From Hymenopus coronatus (lineage: Eukaryota > Arthropoda > Insecta > Mantodea > Hymenopodidae), in NCBI GenBank assembly GCA_030762935.1, contig CM060895.1, forward strand, positions 77,580,001 to 77,644,000: a DNA stretch of 64,000 nt. The letters run 5' to 3'. The position numbers and the translations under genes are program-made. Shown here in pieces: positions 10,146 through 21,804 of this stretch. The notes under the pieces were generated by a model, which saw nothing but the letters and a program-made list of their open reading frames with translations, did no database searches and was not told where the DNA came from. Every line of letters starts with the position of its first letter. Position 1 is the stretch's first letter.

Positions 10146-13100
10146 AGATGTTTTGGTTTAAAATGTATATTTTAAGATAAAAATATCTATAAAAAACTAA
10201 AAACCAATAGCAGTTCCTTAGCTTATGTAGTCCTTAAGTACTAGGTTATAGCTACTTTATTCATCGCATCACCTGAGCCTGTAATCAAAATTCACCGCTG
10301 AATTCAAATGTGTTTTTACGATACGTAGATTATGCTTTCAATGAATTCTTATTCGATATTAGAATACAAAAATACTTAAAAACTTTATTCCATCTAGAAT
10401 AAAATGCGTCTGTTTGTAGAAGATGTGTATTTTGGAAGCAAATTGTAGGTTTTTGCCTTATGAGAAAAGGCTGATATCTCCCCCATTGTGGTTCACTTCC
10501 ATTAGAGCTGAAATTTTATGGTTGAACATTCTTCCCCGTTTTACAATCCACCACGTGTTTCTTAACGTCTTGGGTGGGAAAGGGGGAAGTCTGTAAATAG
10601 AAAATTCAATATAGGTACGTTCCCCTTGATAAACACAGCGTTCCTTGTCCTTGCCAAAACTTCTCTCCCAGAGTACAACATATTTCCTTGTCCCTGGATT
10701 ACACAGTTTGGTATCTTCCTCAGAATTTTCATTGTTTCCTCTCCTTGCCGGCGTTTCTAATTGTGCGTTCCTCTACCTTCCCTTTTGTATATTGCAAATC
10801 GTCCATCTTTCCCTCTCTTTCCCTCCATCTGCGATGTGAGCGCTATCTCGGGGACGCAGCGCGAAGCAGAGGGAGAGGAGAAAGAAAGATTCATGAACGC
10901 ACTGCTTCCTGCTCGCTTGCTTGCCTCAGTTTTGTGAGTAAATTATCCGCCTGCTGACTACGTCACGATTATGGTGAGGCGCGCTCTATTCATTGCCGGG
11001 AGAGAAGTCTGGTTAAGGGTTAGACCCAAGATGACTGCCTCATAGCACCAACTGTCGCATCGCCCCGCTCCCAAAGAATGAAGTAAGTCGAGTATGAAAG
11101 GGAAAGCCTGCCAGTCTGCCTTCAATATCTTTCCCCTGTTACTTTTCCTTTCTGGTTTCTTCTTTTACCTTAACTTTTGACACAGAGGCACAGCAAACCT
11201 TGATATTTTTTTTTATCCTGTGCTGCATTTACATATTTCTTCAGTTCAGGGATGCTATCGAATGGGGTAAGAAACTTACTTTAAGTCATTCTTAGCTCAG
11301 AATATATGTTTGAACCTTCTGTGTTCTTTTTAAAGAAAAGTAATTATAGAACTACAATTCTTTTTTACTTTGTCTTACACATGCGCCAATATGCATAAAA
11401 AGTGGTTCATTTTCTTAGATTGCAATAATGTTTTCTCTCTGTAAGGTAAGCACACAATTGGTATTAGTTCTCTATTGACTAGACTGTAAAACAAATTAGG
11501 GACACAAAATCAACCAACTAACGATGTTATAATTAATGTGAGCTGAAGGGGTTTTTGGATTCTGCCTCTGGAAAGAGTTTCGCTACGATTAAATGCTAGC
11601 ACGATATAGCTAAATTATACTAAACTCATGCTCAAAACCTAGTAATAATTCCCTGAATTGTTTGCAACGAGTGCAGAAGGGAAAACCGAAGTTCCGAGCC
11701 CCACTGAATTTGTGTAATGTGCATAAGCGATCGCATAAGTAAGTATACAGTTCTGTAGTAACATAAGTTATTATCAGAGCTAGGAAGTTCGTATCAACTT
11801 CCTTATGCAGAGTGAGAGCGGCCAGATTTGGCAATAGCATGCAAGGCTACTTGCTCGAGCAAAGGTCAACATAGAGTGCAACCCGTTACTGTAAAACAGA
11901 CTACATAACACAGAACCACGTTCGTAGGAAGGAAAGCTTCAAATAACATCTTTGTTCTGCTCAAATATGAGCAAAATTAATTTGTTTTACAACAATAGTA
12001 AGTTTTCTAGCAATGTACTTATGTACTTAAAAACGAATGGCAGTTCCAGTATACAAATTGCCAAATGTCTAGTAACAGAACAACTTCACAAAAACATATT
12101 ATTTATTGACATTTTGTTCAAAAAATTACCCACAGCTATCACTCTGTTATAGCCCAGAAGTATGGAGCTGACGAATCTGTGCGCCATGTAGAAGAACTGG
12201 CAAGATGGATTTATTAATCCCCAAGCATCCTATCTGAAATAAAGATGAAAATGAAAAGTGTAATTGAAAATAATGCAGGTTTCAGTGTGATGTATCGCAG
12301 TAAGCTCACTTTTAGATCCCAACAAATGTTATTTGCCCCGATCACATCATGCGAAGTGGAATGAACTTTTAGCCTTACAAATCCTGTTTGTCGGAATGTA
12401 CAATGAGTATTTTATTTGAAAGGCTTCAGAAGTACATATAGTTTTCAGTAATACGGCTGCAGATAGGTAAAGATATTTAATTCCTGCTTTGGGTTTTACT
12501 TAGTAAGAGTCTTTTAAGATATTTAGATAGTTAATTTTATTATTTGGATTTTGTGTTACATTCGATCAGGAAATATTGAAATCCGTGCTATAATTACTTG
12601 GCTGTTTTCATATTGTACTTATGTAAAGAAAGAAATCAGAGTCAGCCTATATATAAGTAAAAATTTATATGTCGTAGATAATTAATGATTCAAATAGGTG
12701 TGTTTTTACAAACGTCTCATAGTAATTTTTATTCTCTGGAAACAGTAATGTTTACTTGACAACAGGTTTGTTTACCTCTCCGCTGTGCGTTCTTATCTAT
12801 GACTTGTTTTGGTTCGGCAAGACGGTCGGCTGCAACCTATATTACGGAACGGCGAACGGTACGGACTTCCTGGCCCTGGTTATTATCAGCTGTTAAGTAC
12901 ATAGGAAAACACAATTTCCTTACAACATCTGAACGTAGAGGATAGGAACAGTCAAGTGAATGTAACTTACTTTTTAGTCACATGAGGGAAATTGCAGAAT
13001 GTATTGTTTTGTTAATTACACGAATATTTACGTAGATGTGTAATGCATATTAGATGCACATGACATATACCTATGATATTACAGTTGTGTGTATTATTAA

Positions 13101-13451
13101 ACACGTTACAGTTCATAACAAGATACACCCAATTAGAGTGCTCCATTTGTGCTCCCATTGTACACTGAGTTCTTGAATTGCACAGTTCTAGTAAACTCGT
13201 GCTAAGCGAATGCTGCGCCTTGACAACGAGGGTCAATACGACTCGTCGCTTTGACCAGTAGTGCAGCCTGTTCTGAATATACGAAGCCCACTAGTACATG
13301 TTTTGCTTCTGAACATTGAGAAAATATGTTGTACTCTTGCAATAGTTGTCCACAGATATAAATCACATTTTAAACTAATTAATTCGTCTGTCAGAATAGA
13401 GATTTTTTATTTTGTTCATATTATTTATATTTTAGAAATAAAAAGAGAATA
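10146..13451. other. Unassigned DNA with a less AT-rich block
   Basis: No gene supported. The stretch about 10630-11150 is clearly less AT-rich than its surroundings and pyrimidine-skewed (cttccctttg, ccctctctttccctcc). It holds two overlapping open frames on + (10645-10957) without recognisable domains. The remainder (11160-13451) is AT-rich with no repeat I can name. Confidence 0.4.
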
Positions 13452-13760
13452 GCGCCAGCCTCTGTAGCGTGCTGGTAACTTGTCTGTCGCCCATTGGCGC
13501 GTTTTTTTTTAAATAAAAAAAATATATTCACCCCAAGTACATTTGAGCTTCATTTCACCCATTTCATCCTCATCATTCGTTTTTTCTTTCAGCTTAAAGA
13601 GCTTTTAACTTACGCCGATGCCCTTACGCGCTCGCTAAAGTGTCTCGCTTTGGCGCTTCGTGGTGCTCAGGATCGTCGGTTCGAGTCCCGCCTTGGGCAT
13701 GGGTGTTTCTGTGTTTGTAAAGTGTTTATGTTTGTGTATGTATATGTAAAAGGAAAACGT
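13452..13760 (+). mobile_element. SINE-like tRNA-derived sequence(s)
   Basis: At 13460-13495 there is an A-box-like 'gtagcgtgctggtaac'. At 13671-13700 there is a B-box-like 'ggttcgagtcccgcc' followed by a TG-rich tail (13700-13750). The two may belong to one element carrying an insertion or to two partial ones. No closed tRNA cloverleaf can be drawn with confidence. Confidence 0.45.
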
Positions 13761-13879
13761 TAAGAATAATAAGGTCTACTAAGGAAATATAGAAAAATGG
13801 AGAGAATAAAGGAATATGGCGCCGGAGTCCTGACAAGCCTCCGGAACTGCATTTTTTTTTTGTAAGGCAAAAAAAAACA

Positions 13880-14965
13880 ACTTACCAAACAAAATCTGAT
13901 GCGTTCCTTTGACATGACTTTCTCTAACTATTCTGTGAAAAACTATTCTTACAAAGATATATTCTTCTGTCTTTTTCATGCTACTCTAAATAAACATGAG
14001 AATAAATGGTCATATTACTTAGTAATTACTTATAAGTATAAGGGGATATATTAAGAAAAAGCGATAATTACGCCTTTAAAATGCTGCTAGCTCTCGATTG
14101 AAATTCGGTTTTCTTTGGATAGCAACGAATAAAACTAAAGAAAAAGTAGTGATAAAATTCCTTTTGAGAAAAGTTTAAATATGGTAAAATTGAAACTCAT
14201 AATAAGGAATATCTAGGAAATGATTAGCCCCGCGAAAAGAATGAGAAACTATGTGTTTTAAAAGAGCTACGAGTTTTGTGTGGTAAGTTCACCCGTTATG
14301 CAAAAGTAATCCAGATTGAAAAGATCTTCAGAAGCTAATGGTAGAAAAGTCAAAATATACATCTTATTTGCCATATAAGTATCTTTAATATACCTAAGGT
14401 ATGTTTAACAAAATCGCTAGTGCCATCTTTAAGAAGATTGAACTTTTCGAGAAAAAAATACCATGAAAAGGATAGCTTGGGCTGCGGATTCTTCTTGAAA
14501 ATCATTGTGTGACATCCCTGGAAGATGCTGAACTTAATACTCAATTTCCGTATTTAACCTTTCTTTGTGGAGTTGTGTTCTTCAAAAACACATATTGACA
14601 TACTTTAAATTTAAATTAATGCCAATCTTATCGATGGGTGAAATGGGTGAAAGGGTTACAAGGGTTTGAGGTTCATGGAACTTAAAGTTACTTAACATTC
14701 ATTTTCTCAGCATAACTCCTGAGAAGTTAAAGAAGTTTATCCGAGATTCGAACTCGGAATCTTTTGAATGTGAGGCAAGCTACAGAGGCAAGCTACACAC
14801 ACATACACACACACCACGGTCCTCTCTATAAGAATTCTCTTTGTTTACAGTGGACCTTAGAACGCGTATTTTCAGTGGAATTCCGGTATCAACATTTTTG
14901 GGGGAATGGAATACCTTCTCTACCGATATACTATGCTCTAAGTAGAGAAAATATAAAAGGAATCA
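13880..14965 (+). mobile_element. Family H copy interrupted by a SINE D fragment
   Basis: The A end (aaaatctgatgcgttcctttgacatgactttctcta) starts at about 13889. The copy is collinear through 'tgagaaaagttt', 'gaatatctag' and 'cttcttgaaaatc' to about 14580, is broken by a tRNA-like segment, and resumes with the CA tract at 14797-14813 and 'accttctctaccgatatactatgctctaagtagagaaaat'. The B hairpin is degenerate. Confidence 0.75.
14632..14790 (-). mobile_element. SINE family D copy
   Basis: On the minus strand 'gattccgagttcgaatctcgg' gives a tRNA T-arm/B-box, followed by 'ataaacttctttaac' and 'gaacctcaaaccc' blocks. The segment aligns with 20165-20345. A near-perfect direct repeat GAGGCAAGCTAC (14771-14782 and 14786-14797 approx.) lies at its right edge. 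Confidence 0.55.
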
Positions 14966-15054
14966 GGATATTTAAATGTTATAAAACTGGACGCTAATTG
15001 CCGGCCTTAAAATGACATTGTCTTTCCATGACATCGCGAAAAATAGCTGAAAAT

Positions 15055-15630
15055 CAATAGTAATTTAAAGAAAAAATAAACATTGGACAAATGAATATCT
15101 TGGAAGTGGATCATACCGCAAAAGAGTATTTGAATTAAGTTGTGTGTTTTGAGCTACACTTTTTGTGTACTGAGTTTTTGTGTATCGTTAAAATTAGCCA
15201 GTTACATAAGATTTTACTGATTTTCTTCCGAAAGAAAATTTCCTTTGTAAGTTATTGTCAAAAATTGGAGAATTGCACTTTATTGTTCATGTAAATACAT
15301 TTAACGGATGGTGTTTTGTCAAATCATTTGTCATTTTTTTTTCAGAAAAAAAGGTACAAAATGTTCCATGTGTTAGGAGTAAGAGGATATACTTAAAAAT
15401 CTTCGTGTCGCAAATGTATTTGAATTTATATACCAAGATAGTATTTACCCAAATTTTGTTTGTGAATTTTGGTGCTCCCAAGAGACACATTGACTTTTTT
15501 CTAGAAATGTTTTTGTTTACTCAATGCCTCAAAACCTGTATTTCCAGTGAAATCTAGGTTTCGAATTTTGGGAGGAATACAATACCTATTCTGACCACAA
15601 TGTACATGCATGTTAGAGGAAGTAAAACGA
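15055..15630 (+). mobile_element. Family H copy, A end missing
   Basis: Starts inside the element ('ttgtgtgttttgagctac') and runs through 'atcttcgtgtcgcaaa', 'aaaacctgtatttccagtgaaatc' and 'gggaggaatacaataccta' to a worn B end at about 15630. The CA microsatellite is nearly lost. Confidence 0.65.
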
Positions 15631-15779
15631 GATAAAGGAAGCTAAATTAGCAACTGATTTTAATTATCTAACAGCTTCTGTATGTATTGTATCTTATAAC
15701 TAATTGCCTGGAGTTTAAATTAATCTGTACAGCTGAAATAGTTTCTAACGAGGCGATTTATACAATTGGCAAAAATATG

Positions 15780-16585
15780 CCAAAAATTTCTTCAACAGTG
15801 ACCGGTTAACTGTCATTGAAAGATGTTTTACAGTTCACTATTCATCGCCATTGTTTTCCAACAGAAGGAAATAAGGAAGTATACTAGACTAAAGCGATAG
15901 TCAATTTTGTTTAAGATCTGGTTGCTATATGATTTAAATTCCTTTGTTTGTATGGGCAGAAGTTGACAAATTTCCGTGAGAGAAAAGTATAAGCATTTAA
16001 AAACTGAAATCAATAATAATTAATATCTTAGAAACAGTCGGTTCTACAAAAAACCGTATATGACCTAAAGTATGTGTTTTAAAGAGCTCTATACTTTTAG
16101 TGTAGTAAGCGTTTGTGTATCTCTTACGGTTTACCAGTTGTGCAAAACTCAGCAAAATTCATCCACAATAAAGAGGTTTTCAGATGCTGTTCAAGAAATA
16201 CATCTTTTTTGTAAGTAAATATACTTAATATGCGATGTTTTAAAGAAAATCAATTTTTGATAAAATCAAGATTTTCGAAAACTTTTCTATGTAAAGAGTA
16301 GTCGGGGTGGGGAATTTTCTTGAAAATCTTCGTGTCTTATCCTTGGGAGATACTAAACTTAAATACTTGGTTTGGTATTTAACAGACATTCTTATTTTTG
16401 AGCTATGCTTTCCACAGACACAAAAACACACACATACACACACACACTTACATTTTTCTAAAAATCATTTTTGTATACAGGTGGTCTCAAACATGTATAT
16501 CTGGTAAAATTCGGTAACAAATTTTTGGGTCGAATACAATACCTTCTCTATGCACTATGTAGATAGTACAAGTAAATTAAGTAAA
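15780..16585 (+). mobile_element. Family H copy, most of it
   Basis: Includes 'aataaggaagtatactagactaaagcgatagtc', 'cttacggtttaccagttgtgcaaaac', 'gtagtcggggtgggg', a CA tract (16421-16446), and the B end 'accttctctatgcactatgtagatagtac'. The A border is missing. Confidence 0.75.
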
Positions 16586-16649
16586 CATGAAGATTAACTG
16601 CGAATGATTTTCTTTTTGCTACATGATATTTTAATTGTAAGTTATATAT

Positions 16650-16669
16650 TAAAAAAAAAAAAAAAAAAA
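16650..16669. repeat. Poly-A tract
   Basis: About 20 A bases following family H; possibly a retroposon tail, but no matching body is identified. Confidence 0.8.
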
Positions 16670-17041
16670 GTCAGATACTTGCAGCCTCGGTGCGGAGCTA
16701 AGTTAATCATCTCGTCCCATCTCCGATTGCATTGGTACATTGGCAAAGTATATTGGGATGAAATATGAATTATTTCCAATAGTTCTATACTTCCAAGTAG
16801 TGTAGTATGTTAATTCTCCGTAAATATTAACTGGTAAGTGAATGAATGATCCAACTACTGGAATAAATAAATAAATATATATATATATGTATATGGTATG
16901 TGTAGGTATATATACGTAAATTCAATAGCTACTCTGTTTCTCTATTAGAAAAAGATGTGCCTAGATTAATTTGCTTTTGATTTAAAGTATATTTAAAGTA
17001 ATCATGTATAAGTTTGGAACACTATATCTAAAACACATATA

Positions 17042-17042
<1 letters not shown>

Positions 17043-17090
<48 letters not shown>
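17043..17090. repeat. Long poly-A tract (about 48 bp)
   Basis: An uninterrupted A run, long enough to suggest a young tract or an assembly-sensitive site. No retroposon body is recognised directly upstream; the sequence there is AT-rich with a short TA microsatellite near 16877. Confidence 0.9.
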
Positions 17091-17091
<1 letters not shown>

Positions 17092-17145
17092 GTTTATGAT
17101 GAGAATTTACCTACTTTTATATAAAAACTCTGTAATATTATATTC

Positions 17146-18046
17146 CTACTTTCTCTACGTGTATTATGCAGTATATAGTAGGTAGAGAAGGTACTGTATC
17201 CTAGCCACACTTCATACCAAGATTTCACCGGAACTATATTTTTTGAGGCCCCCCTAAATAAAAAAGAGTTTTTTAGAAAAAAGTTAGTATGTCTGGACAG
17301 CATAGCTCAAAAACCTTAAGACGGTTGTACATCAAACTTGGTATTTGAGTTTAGTATCTTCTAAGGGTGCGACACAAACTACCCTTTGCATGGAAAACTT
17401 TTGAAAGTTTAGTTTTTCTCAAAAATGTCTGTAACGATTTTGAGTTAAATACTGTATAATAAATAGTTTTACATCACAAATAAAATATATATCTAAAATA
17501 ATCTGGGAATAGCTTCTGAAGACCTGTTCGTTCTAGGTGAATTTTGCTGAATTTTGTATAATTGGTAAACCGGAAAAGTAAAAAGAAATAGTAAAAAAGA
17601 ATTTACTGCACAAAAAATGTGGATCTCGTCATCTATATTTTAGAACAGAATATAGAATAAATTGGATAAAGCATTGAATAATACATAATAAAACATAGTT
17701 GATACATAATAGAACACAATTTATGTGATACACATTTTTGTTGCAGAGTTACATACATTTTCTCCAACAGGGTCACCTTTCTCTTCATCTCTCTTTTGTT
17801 TTATTGACATTGCAAAGCGAATTTCAATAGTTCACATATCAACCAGTTTTTAAAGGACTTGACTGTCGCTTTAGTCTAGTGTACATCCCTATTTCCCTTC
17901 TACTTACACAGAAGCAAGTAATAAGACCAAGTCTGCAAATGTTTATCTTGGTTAGTATAATGTAGATAAAATAATAATATTGATAACAATAGTTTCTTTG
18001 CAGAAAATGCAGAGAAGGTCATGTGAATGGAACACACCAGATTTTT
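17146..18046 (-). mobile_element. Family H copy, full length, reverse
   Basis: B end from 17147 (tactttctctacgtg) with an imperfect hairpin, then 'gtactgtatcc', 'gatttcaccgg', and 'gacagcatagctcaaaaacc'. The GT microsatellite is absent. The A end 'gcagagaaggtcatgtgaatggaacacaccagatt' finishes at 18046. It shows that the microsatellite is not essential to the unit. Confidence 0.85.
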
Positions 18047-18941
18047 AATTCGTGTGTATCAACAATTGCAGTTTCAAATTCAATGCTTAAATTATTGTTA
18101 TCTTCAACCGTCTTTCGCTTTTGCAAATTTACTCGTAGTTATTACTGTTTAGCATAATATCATGCAGGTGTCGTTGAGCAAAAGGAGACCTAAAATCAGC
18201 CCTGTCAACTAAAAAATACTATATATACATTCTTCCTGGTGAATAGGAACTCCTTTGGACAGAAACCCAAGACACGCTATTTTGTTTTCAAAATATTTTT
18301 CTCTATAAATATCGTAGTTTAATTTGCGACATCTATAGTTATAATAATGATAATGTTTACCAAATATGACATTATAAAAATATTTTTAAATTAACATTTT
18401 AAAGCACAAAAGTTTTTATACTTTATGATGTTGGAGTAAAAACATTTCATTAGCTTAAAAAGAAATAGGTTTTTTTACATTTTGTCCACATTTAATAATG
18501 AAGTATCAAAGAAAAACCACAAATTATAAGAAGTTTATAGATTATAATTATTTTGAAGGCCTTAAGATTAAAAAATAAAAATATCCTCTTTAATACTAAT
18601 ATTGTAACATGCCAATAAAACACCTCTTTGAAAAAATAAAAACTCTTCAAGAAAAGTAACAGTTTAATTTTGCACTTGGCATCTAATAGAGAAATTACTG
18701 TACCTGACTAGTTAGAAAAGGTTTTCTGGACCTGTTTTCTGGAAATAGTGGCTCTGATTACCTACTATGTATGATAAGTAAAGGAAATTTATTCCACAGT
18801 GAAAAATTGGCACAATCTTCACATGTTAATTACGCAAAATTATTATAACCCTGAAAGGGGCATTTGGCAGAGGTTTTATACTTCTAAGTTTCGCTTCGCG
18901 GTTTGCTTTTGATTTTGGGAAGTGAGCTCGAGCGTTGCGAT
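18047..18941. other. Unassigned AT-rich DNA
   Basis: Very AT-rich, many A/T runs, no repeat or gene that I recognise. Confidence 0.5.
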
Positions 18942-18954
18942 CAGTGACCAGTGA

Positions 18955-19974
18955 ATGAATGAATAAGTGTATTTATTGACATAGCAATATCATACATAGA
19001 ATTTCAACAATCGGATGGGTCCACAGACCGTACGTGCTTTTGTAATACACATTACAAGCAATATTAAAACAACAACAACAACAAAGAATTAAAAGAGTAA
19101 ACAAAAAACAACCTTTATGAAATATTTTATTTTATAAAAAAATAGAACATGAAATAATCTTGAATTTAGAATTTGTTATTATTTTAAGGATGTTAAAATT
19201 TAATTCTTGTTTTTTTTTTTTTTTTATATTTAGGTTTAAAAATTTTCTTTTAAAGGTTTAGTTAATTAATAAAGTTACGAAAATAAAAAGACAAAGGAAA
19301 TACACAGTCCAAAGCATTATTAAACAACAATAAAGAATTAAGAGTGAACCCGAAAATAAAAATACAAAGAAATTCAAATATAGCAATTTAAATTTACAGC
19401 ACAGAGTACACCTTCATAAATGCACCCTCTTATAATAGAAAATTACACTTAAAAGACATATATACATAATATAAACAACATATATAAAACCATAGCACAA
19501 CAGTGACCTAAGTATGACATAATATATATGTATGTAGAACAATGTAGTCACTTTTGTTTAGTTGGTCTTATTTCCCCCCCCTTCTCTATTGGCAGCCTCC
19601 TCAGATCTCAGCTGTCTTGCCTTAAGTATAAATTTACCTAGCCCGTCCATATTTTCTGTGCCTGCCGGTAGCGTCCAACATGCTTCTAGCCCTACATTCG
19701 CAGCGGTAAAAAATCGGGACAAATATTTTTCCCGACATTCCTCCGTACCCCTACATCTTGCCAAGATGTGAGTCCACGACTCTTCCTCCTTGCAAATGGG
19801 ACAGATTCTCGTACCATTCTCGTCAGAAATTTTCGTACTCCTCCATGCTTCTAGTCTAATCCACGCGAGCCCTTCTCTAATGAGTTTGGTACCTGTTTTG
19901 ATGTATTGCTCCATACCCCACTCCGATTTCAGCCCAGACTACTTCTAATGACACCTTCTCTGTGCATTGCGCAA
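18955..19974 (-). mobile_element. 5'-truncated LINE with 13-bp target duplication
   Basis: Flanked by the exact direct repeat CAGTGACCAGTGA (18942-18954 and 19975-19987). Read on the minus strand, it carries the C-terminal part of a second ORF (19914-19558) and a 3' region of about 600 bp with an AATAAA signal. The 3' tail ends in ATTCATTCAT. The 5' truncation, exact flanking duplication and short-repeat tail together indicate target-primed reverse transcription. There is an in-frame stop a few codons before the first Met of the remaining frame. Confidence 0.85.
19558..19914 (-). pseudogene. LINE ORF2 C-terminal fragment with CCHC-like knuckle
   Basis: A 118-residue stretch containing ICPICKEEESWTHILARC at about residues 37-54. 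This CP.C...E...H.L..C knuckle is the hallmark of the C-terminus of Jockey/I/R1-type LINE polymerases. The remaining sequence is charged and ends in a natural TAA. Upstream RT and endonuclease domains are absent because the insertion is 5'-truncated, so it cannot act alone. Confidence 0.75.
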
Positions 19975-20164
19975 CAGTGACCAGTGAGTAGCTTGTTTTG
20001 TTTACCGGACCAGTGAGCTCAGATCTCAGAGTTGTAAATTATTTATAAAGGCCAATTTGTTATAGTATCTTAGATTTTTTTTATTTATTTTTATTACTTT
20101 TTTTTTAGCTTAACATTCTTTAACTTGTTTGGTTATATCGGACGATGAATGACATTAGTGAAAT

Positions 20165-20345
20165 GATGCTCAAATGATCTAGGGTTCCATGAAGCTGAAA
20201 TATACTCAAAATTTGTCTTTTCAGAATAAGGGAAAACCCCCCAAAAAACTTATCCGGGTAAATCATCCTAAGCGAGATTAGAACTTGCGACCGGTTGATT
20301 TTGAGGCATGACTACACTACTCTTAGAATGTTTCCTTCTTAGGTC
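20165..20345 (-). mobile_element. SINE family D copy
   Basis: Aligns with 14632-14790: 'agggttccatgaagctgaaa', 'ttttcagaataaggga', 'acttatccggg', then a tRNA-like region with B-box complement 'gagattagaacttgcgacc'. Read on the minus strand, the tRNA-like head lies at the right. Confidence 0.5.
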
Positions 20346-20579
20346 TGTTGACTCTGTAACTTTACAGGAATAATTTCCTCTTTTTCGCGTAGGTATTTTT
20401 TTTTTCCAATTGGTAAACAATCTAAAAATTTATACTATATCACAATATGATAAATTTGATATACTTTTAGCTTCCTGTAATGTGACGTAAACATTTATTA
20501 ATTTCATTATGGTTGTTTATTGGGTATGTTCTGAAACTGAACATTGTTAAATACGACAGTGCCTTCCGAATATGTGACC

Positions 20580-20980
20580 GCTCTCGTGTATGCCTTGGTA
20601 GCTGAGTCGGAAGTGTAAACAACAGGAAGAGCGACGCGACGGTAACAGGAACCTTCAGAACGCTAGATATCATAGCTTCATATTTGAGATGTTTCTCGAA
20701 GCTTCGGCTTCCAGAAGTTTCCAGGAAGTTTTATGACGTTCTTTTCTAGATACTAGATATAAAGCAGGCAGATTGCGGTGTGGTTATTGTTTGTTGTTGT
20801 GGATTGTACAGAGTAGTGAGTGACTGGAATGTTAGTTCGCAGTGGTGTGCGAGTCTAGGAAGGCGTGCAGCCATAAACTTTCTAGAAGCGTAGAATCGTC
20901 GAGTGAACTATTTGCTGCAGCGAATCAAATACTGCATTTGAAACCGATATTTAAGTCAATAAAGACATTTATTACAATAC
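20580..20980 (+). promoter_or_regulatory. Heat-shock-promoter-like dispersed segment, copy 2
   Basis: Two perfect trimeric heat-shock elements in tandem: TTC 20693-20695, GAA 20698-20700, TTC 20703-20705; then TTC 20709-20711, GAA 20714-20716, TTC 20719-20721, and one more GAA at 20725-20727. TGACGTT follows at about 20734, and TATAAA at 20758-20763, about 30 bp past the last HSE unit. AATAAA occurs at 20958-20963. The segment aligns in opposite orientation with 4290-4600 from the HSE through about 180 bp beyond the TATA box. It could be the U3-R part of an LTR or a dispersed Hsp promoter. I see no protein-coding frame downstream. Confidence 0.6.
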
Positions 20981-21019
20981 GTTGCTGGGAAAACTAGTAA
21001 TTTTAGCCTACCAAAGATT

Positions 21020-21021
<2 letters not shown>

Positions 21022-21095
<74 letters not shown>
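21022..21095. repeat. (AT)n microsatellite, about 74 bp
   Basis: Uninterrupted AT dinucleotides just 3' of the heat-shock-promoter-like segment. Confidence 0.95.
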
Positions 21096-21098
<3 letters not shown>

Positions 21099-21239
21099 AA
21101 TTTGGGCATGTTTACTTTGTTTAAGGTATGATTGTTGAAAAACGTAATTGTTATTGATAGTAACATTAATTTTCACCTAGCAATGCATATAGGCACAAAA
21201 TGGCAAACAGTTAGGCGTTGTCCTAGAGATGAACTGTAT

Positions 21240-21372
21240 TTCTAGGTATTTTACTTAGTACATAGTAGTACATGAAGAAGGTATTGCATTCCACCCTATA
21301 ATCCAATGTCATGTTTTCTTTGGAATTAAAAGAAAAGCAACTTTAGAAAAAGGTCCCTGTGTATGTAATTAA
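21240..21372 (-). mobile_element. Family H B-end fragment
   Basis: Worn hairpin 'acttagtacatagtagtac', then 'aaggtattgcattccaccc', ending at 'aaaaaggtccctgtgtatg'. A forward A-end fragment follows immediately, so the two element ends are joined facing each other. Confidence 0.6.
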
Positions 21373-21708
21373 AAATATGTTTAGTATTCACATGATTTTG
21401 TCTAAATTTGTGTAACAACTTATTGTTAAAAACATATTCTTCTATCTTCTTCATACCAGTCGAGATAAACATTAGCTGAAATGGTTTATTACCTGAATCC
21501 TTCTGGTAGAAGGAAAATAAAGGAGTAGGTTCACTAGGCTAAATTGTAGTCAAATCTTTTAAAAGCCACGTACTATGTCATTGAAATTCGTCGTTTCTTT
21601 GCATGGCGAGAAGTTGGCAAATTACCATATGAGAAAACCGTTAATTGTTTTAAAACTGAAACTAATAATAATGAATATCTGAGAAGTAGTGAACGCCACA
21701 AAAACTGT
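21373..21708 (+). mobile_element. Family H A-end fragment
   Basis: Starts with 'tgtttagtattcacatgattttgtcta' and runs through 'tagaaggaaaataaaggagtaggttcactaggctaaa' to 'gaatatctgagaag'. It is followed at 21709-21750 by a reverse A-end border (gtagagaaagtcatgtgaaaagaatc), giving an inverted A/A arrangement. Confidence 0.6.
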
Positions 21709-21804
21709 GAGATGTAGAGAAAGTCATGTGAAAAGAATCATATCAGATTTTTTTTTAAATCTCTTTGTCGCCTCTTTATGTTATAAAATATTGCTCTTTC
21801 TTTT

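Noticed and set aside
20546..20980. Complete solo LTR around the second heat-shock-promoter-like segment
   Set aside because: TGTTAAATA at 20546 and TTATTACA near 20975 are weak inverted ends, and no flanking duplication could be found; kept only as a hypothesis.
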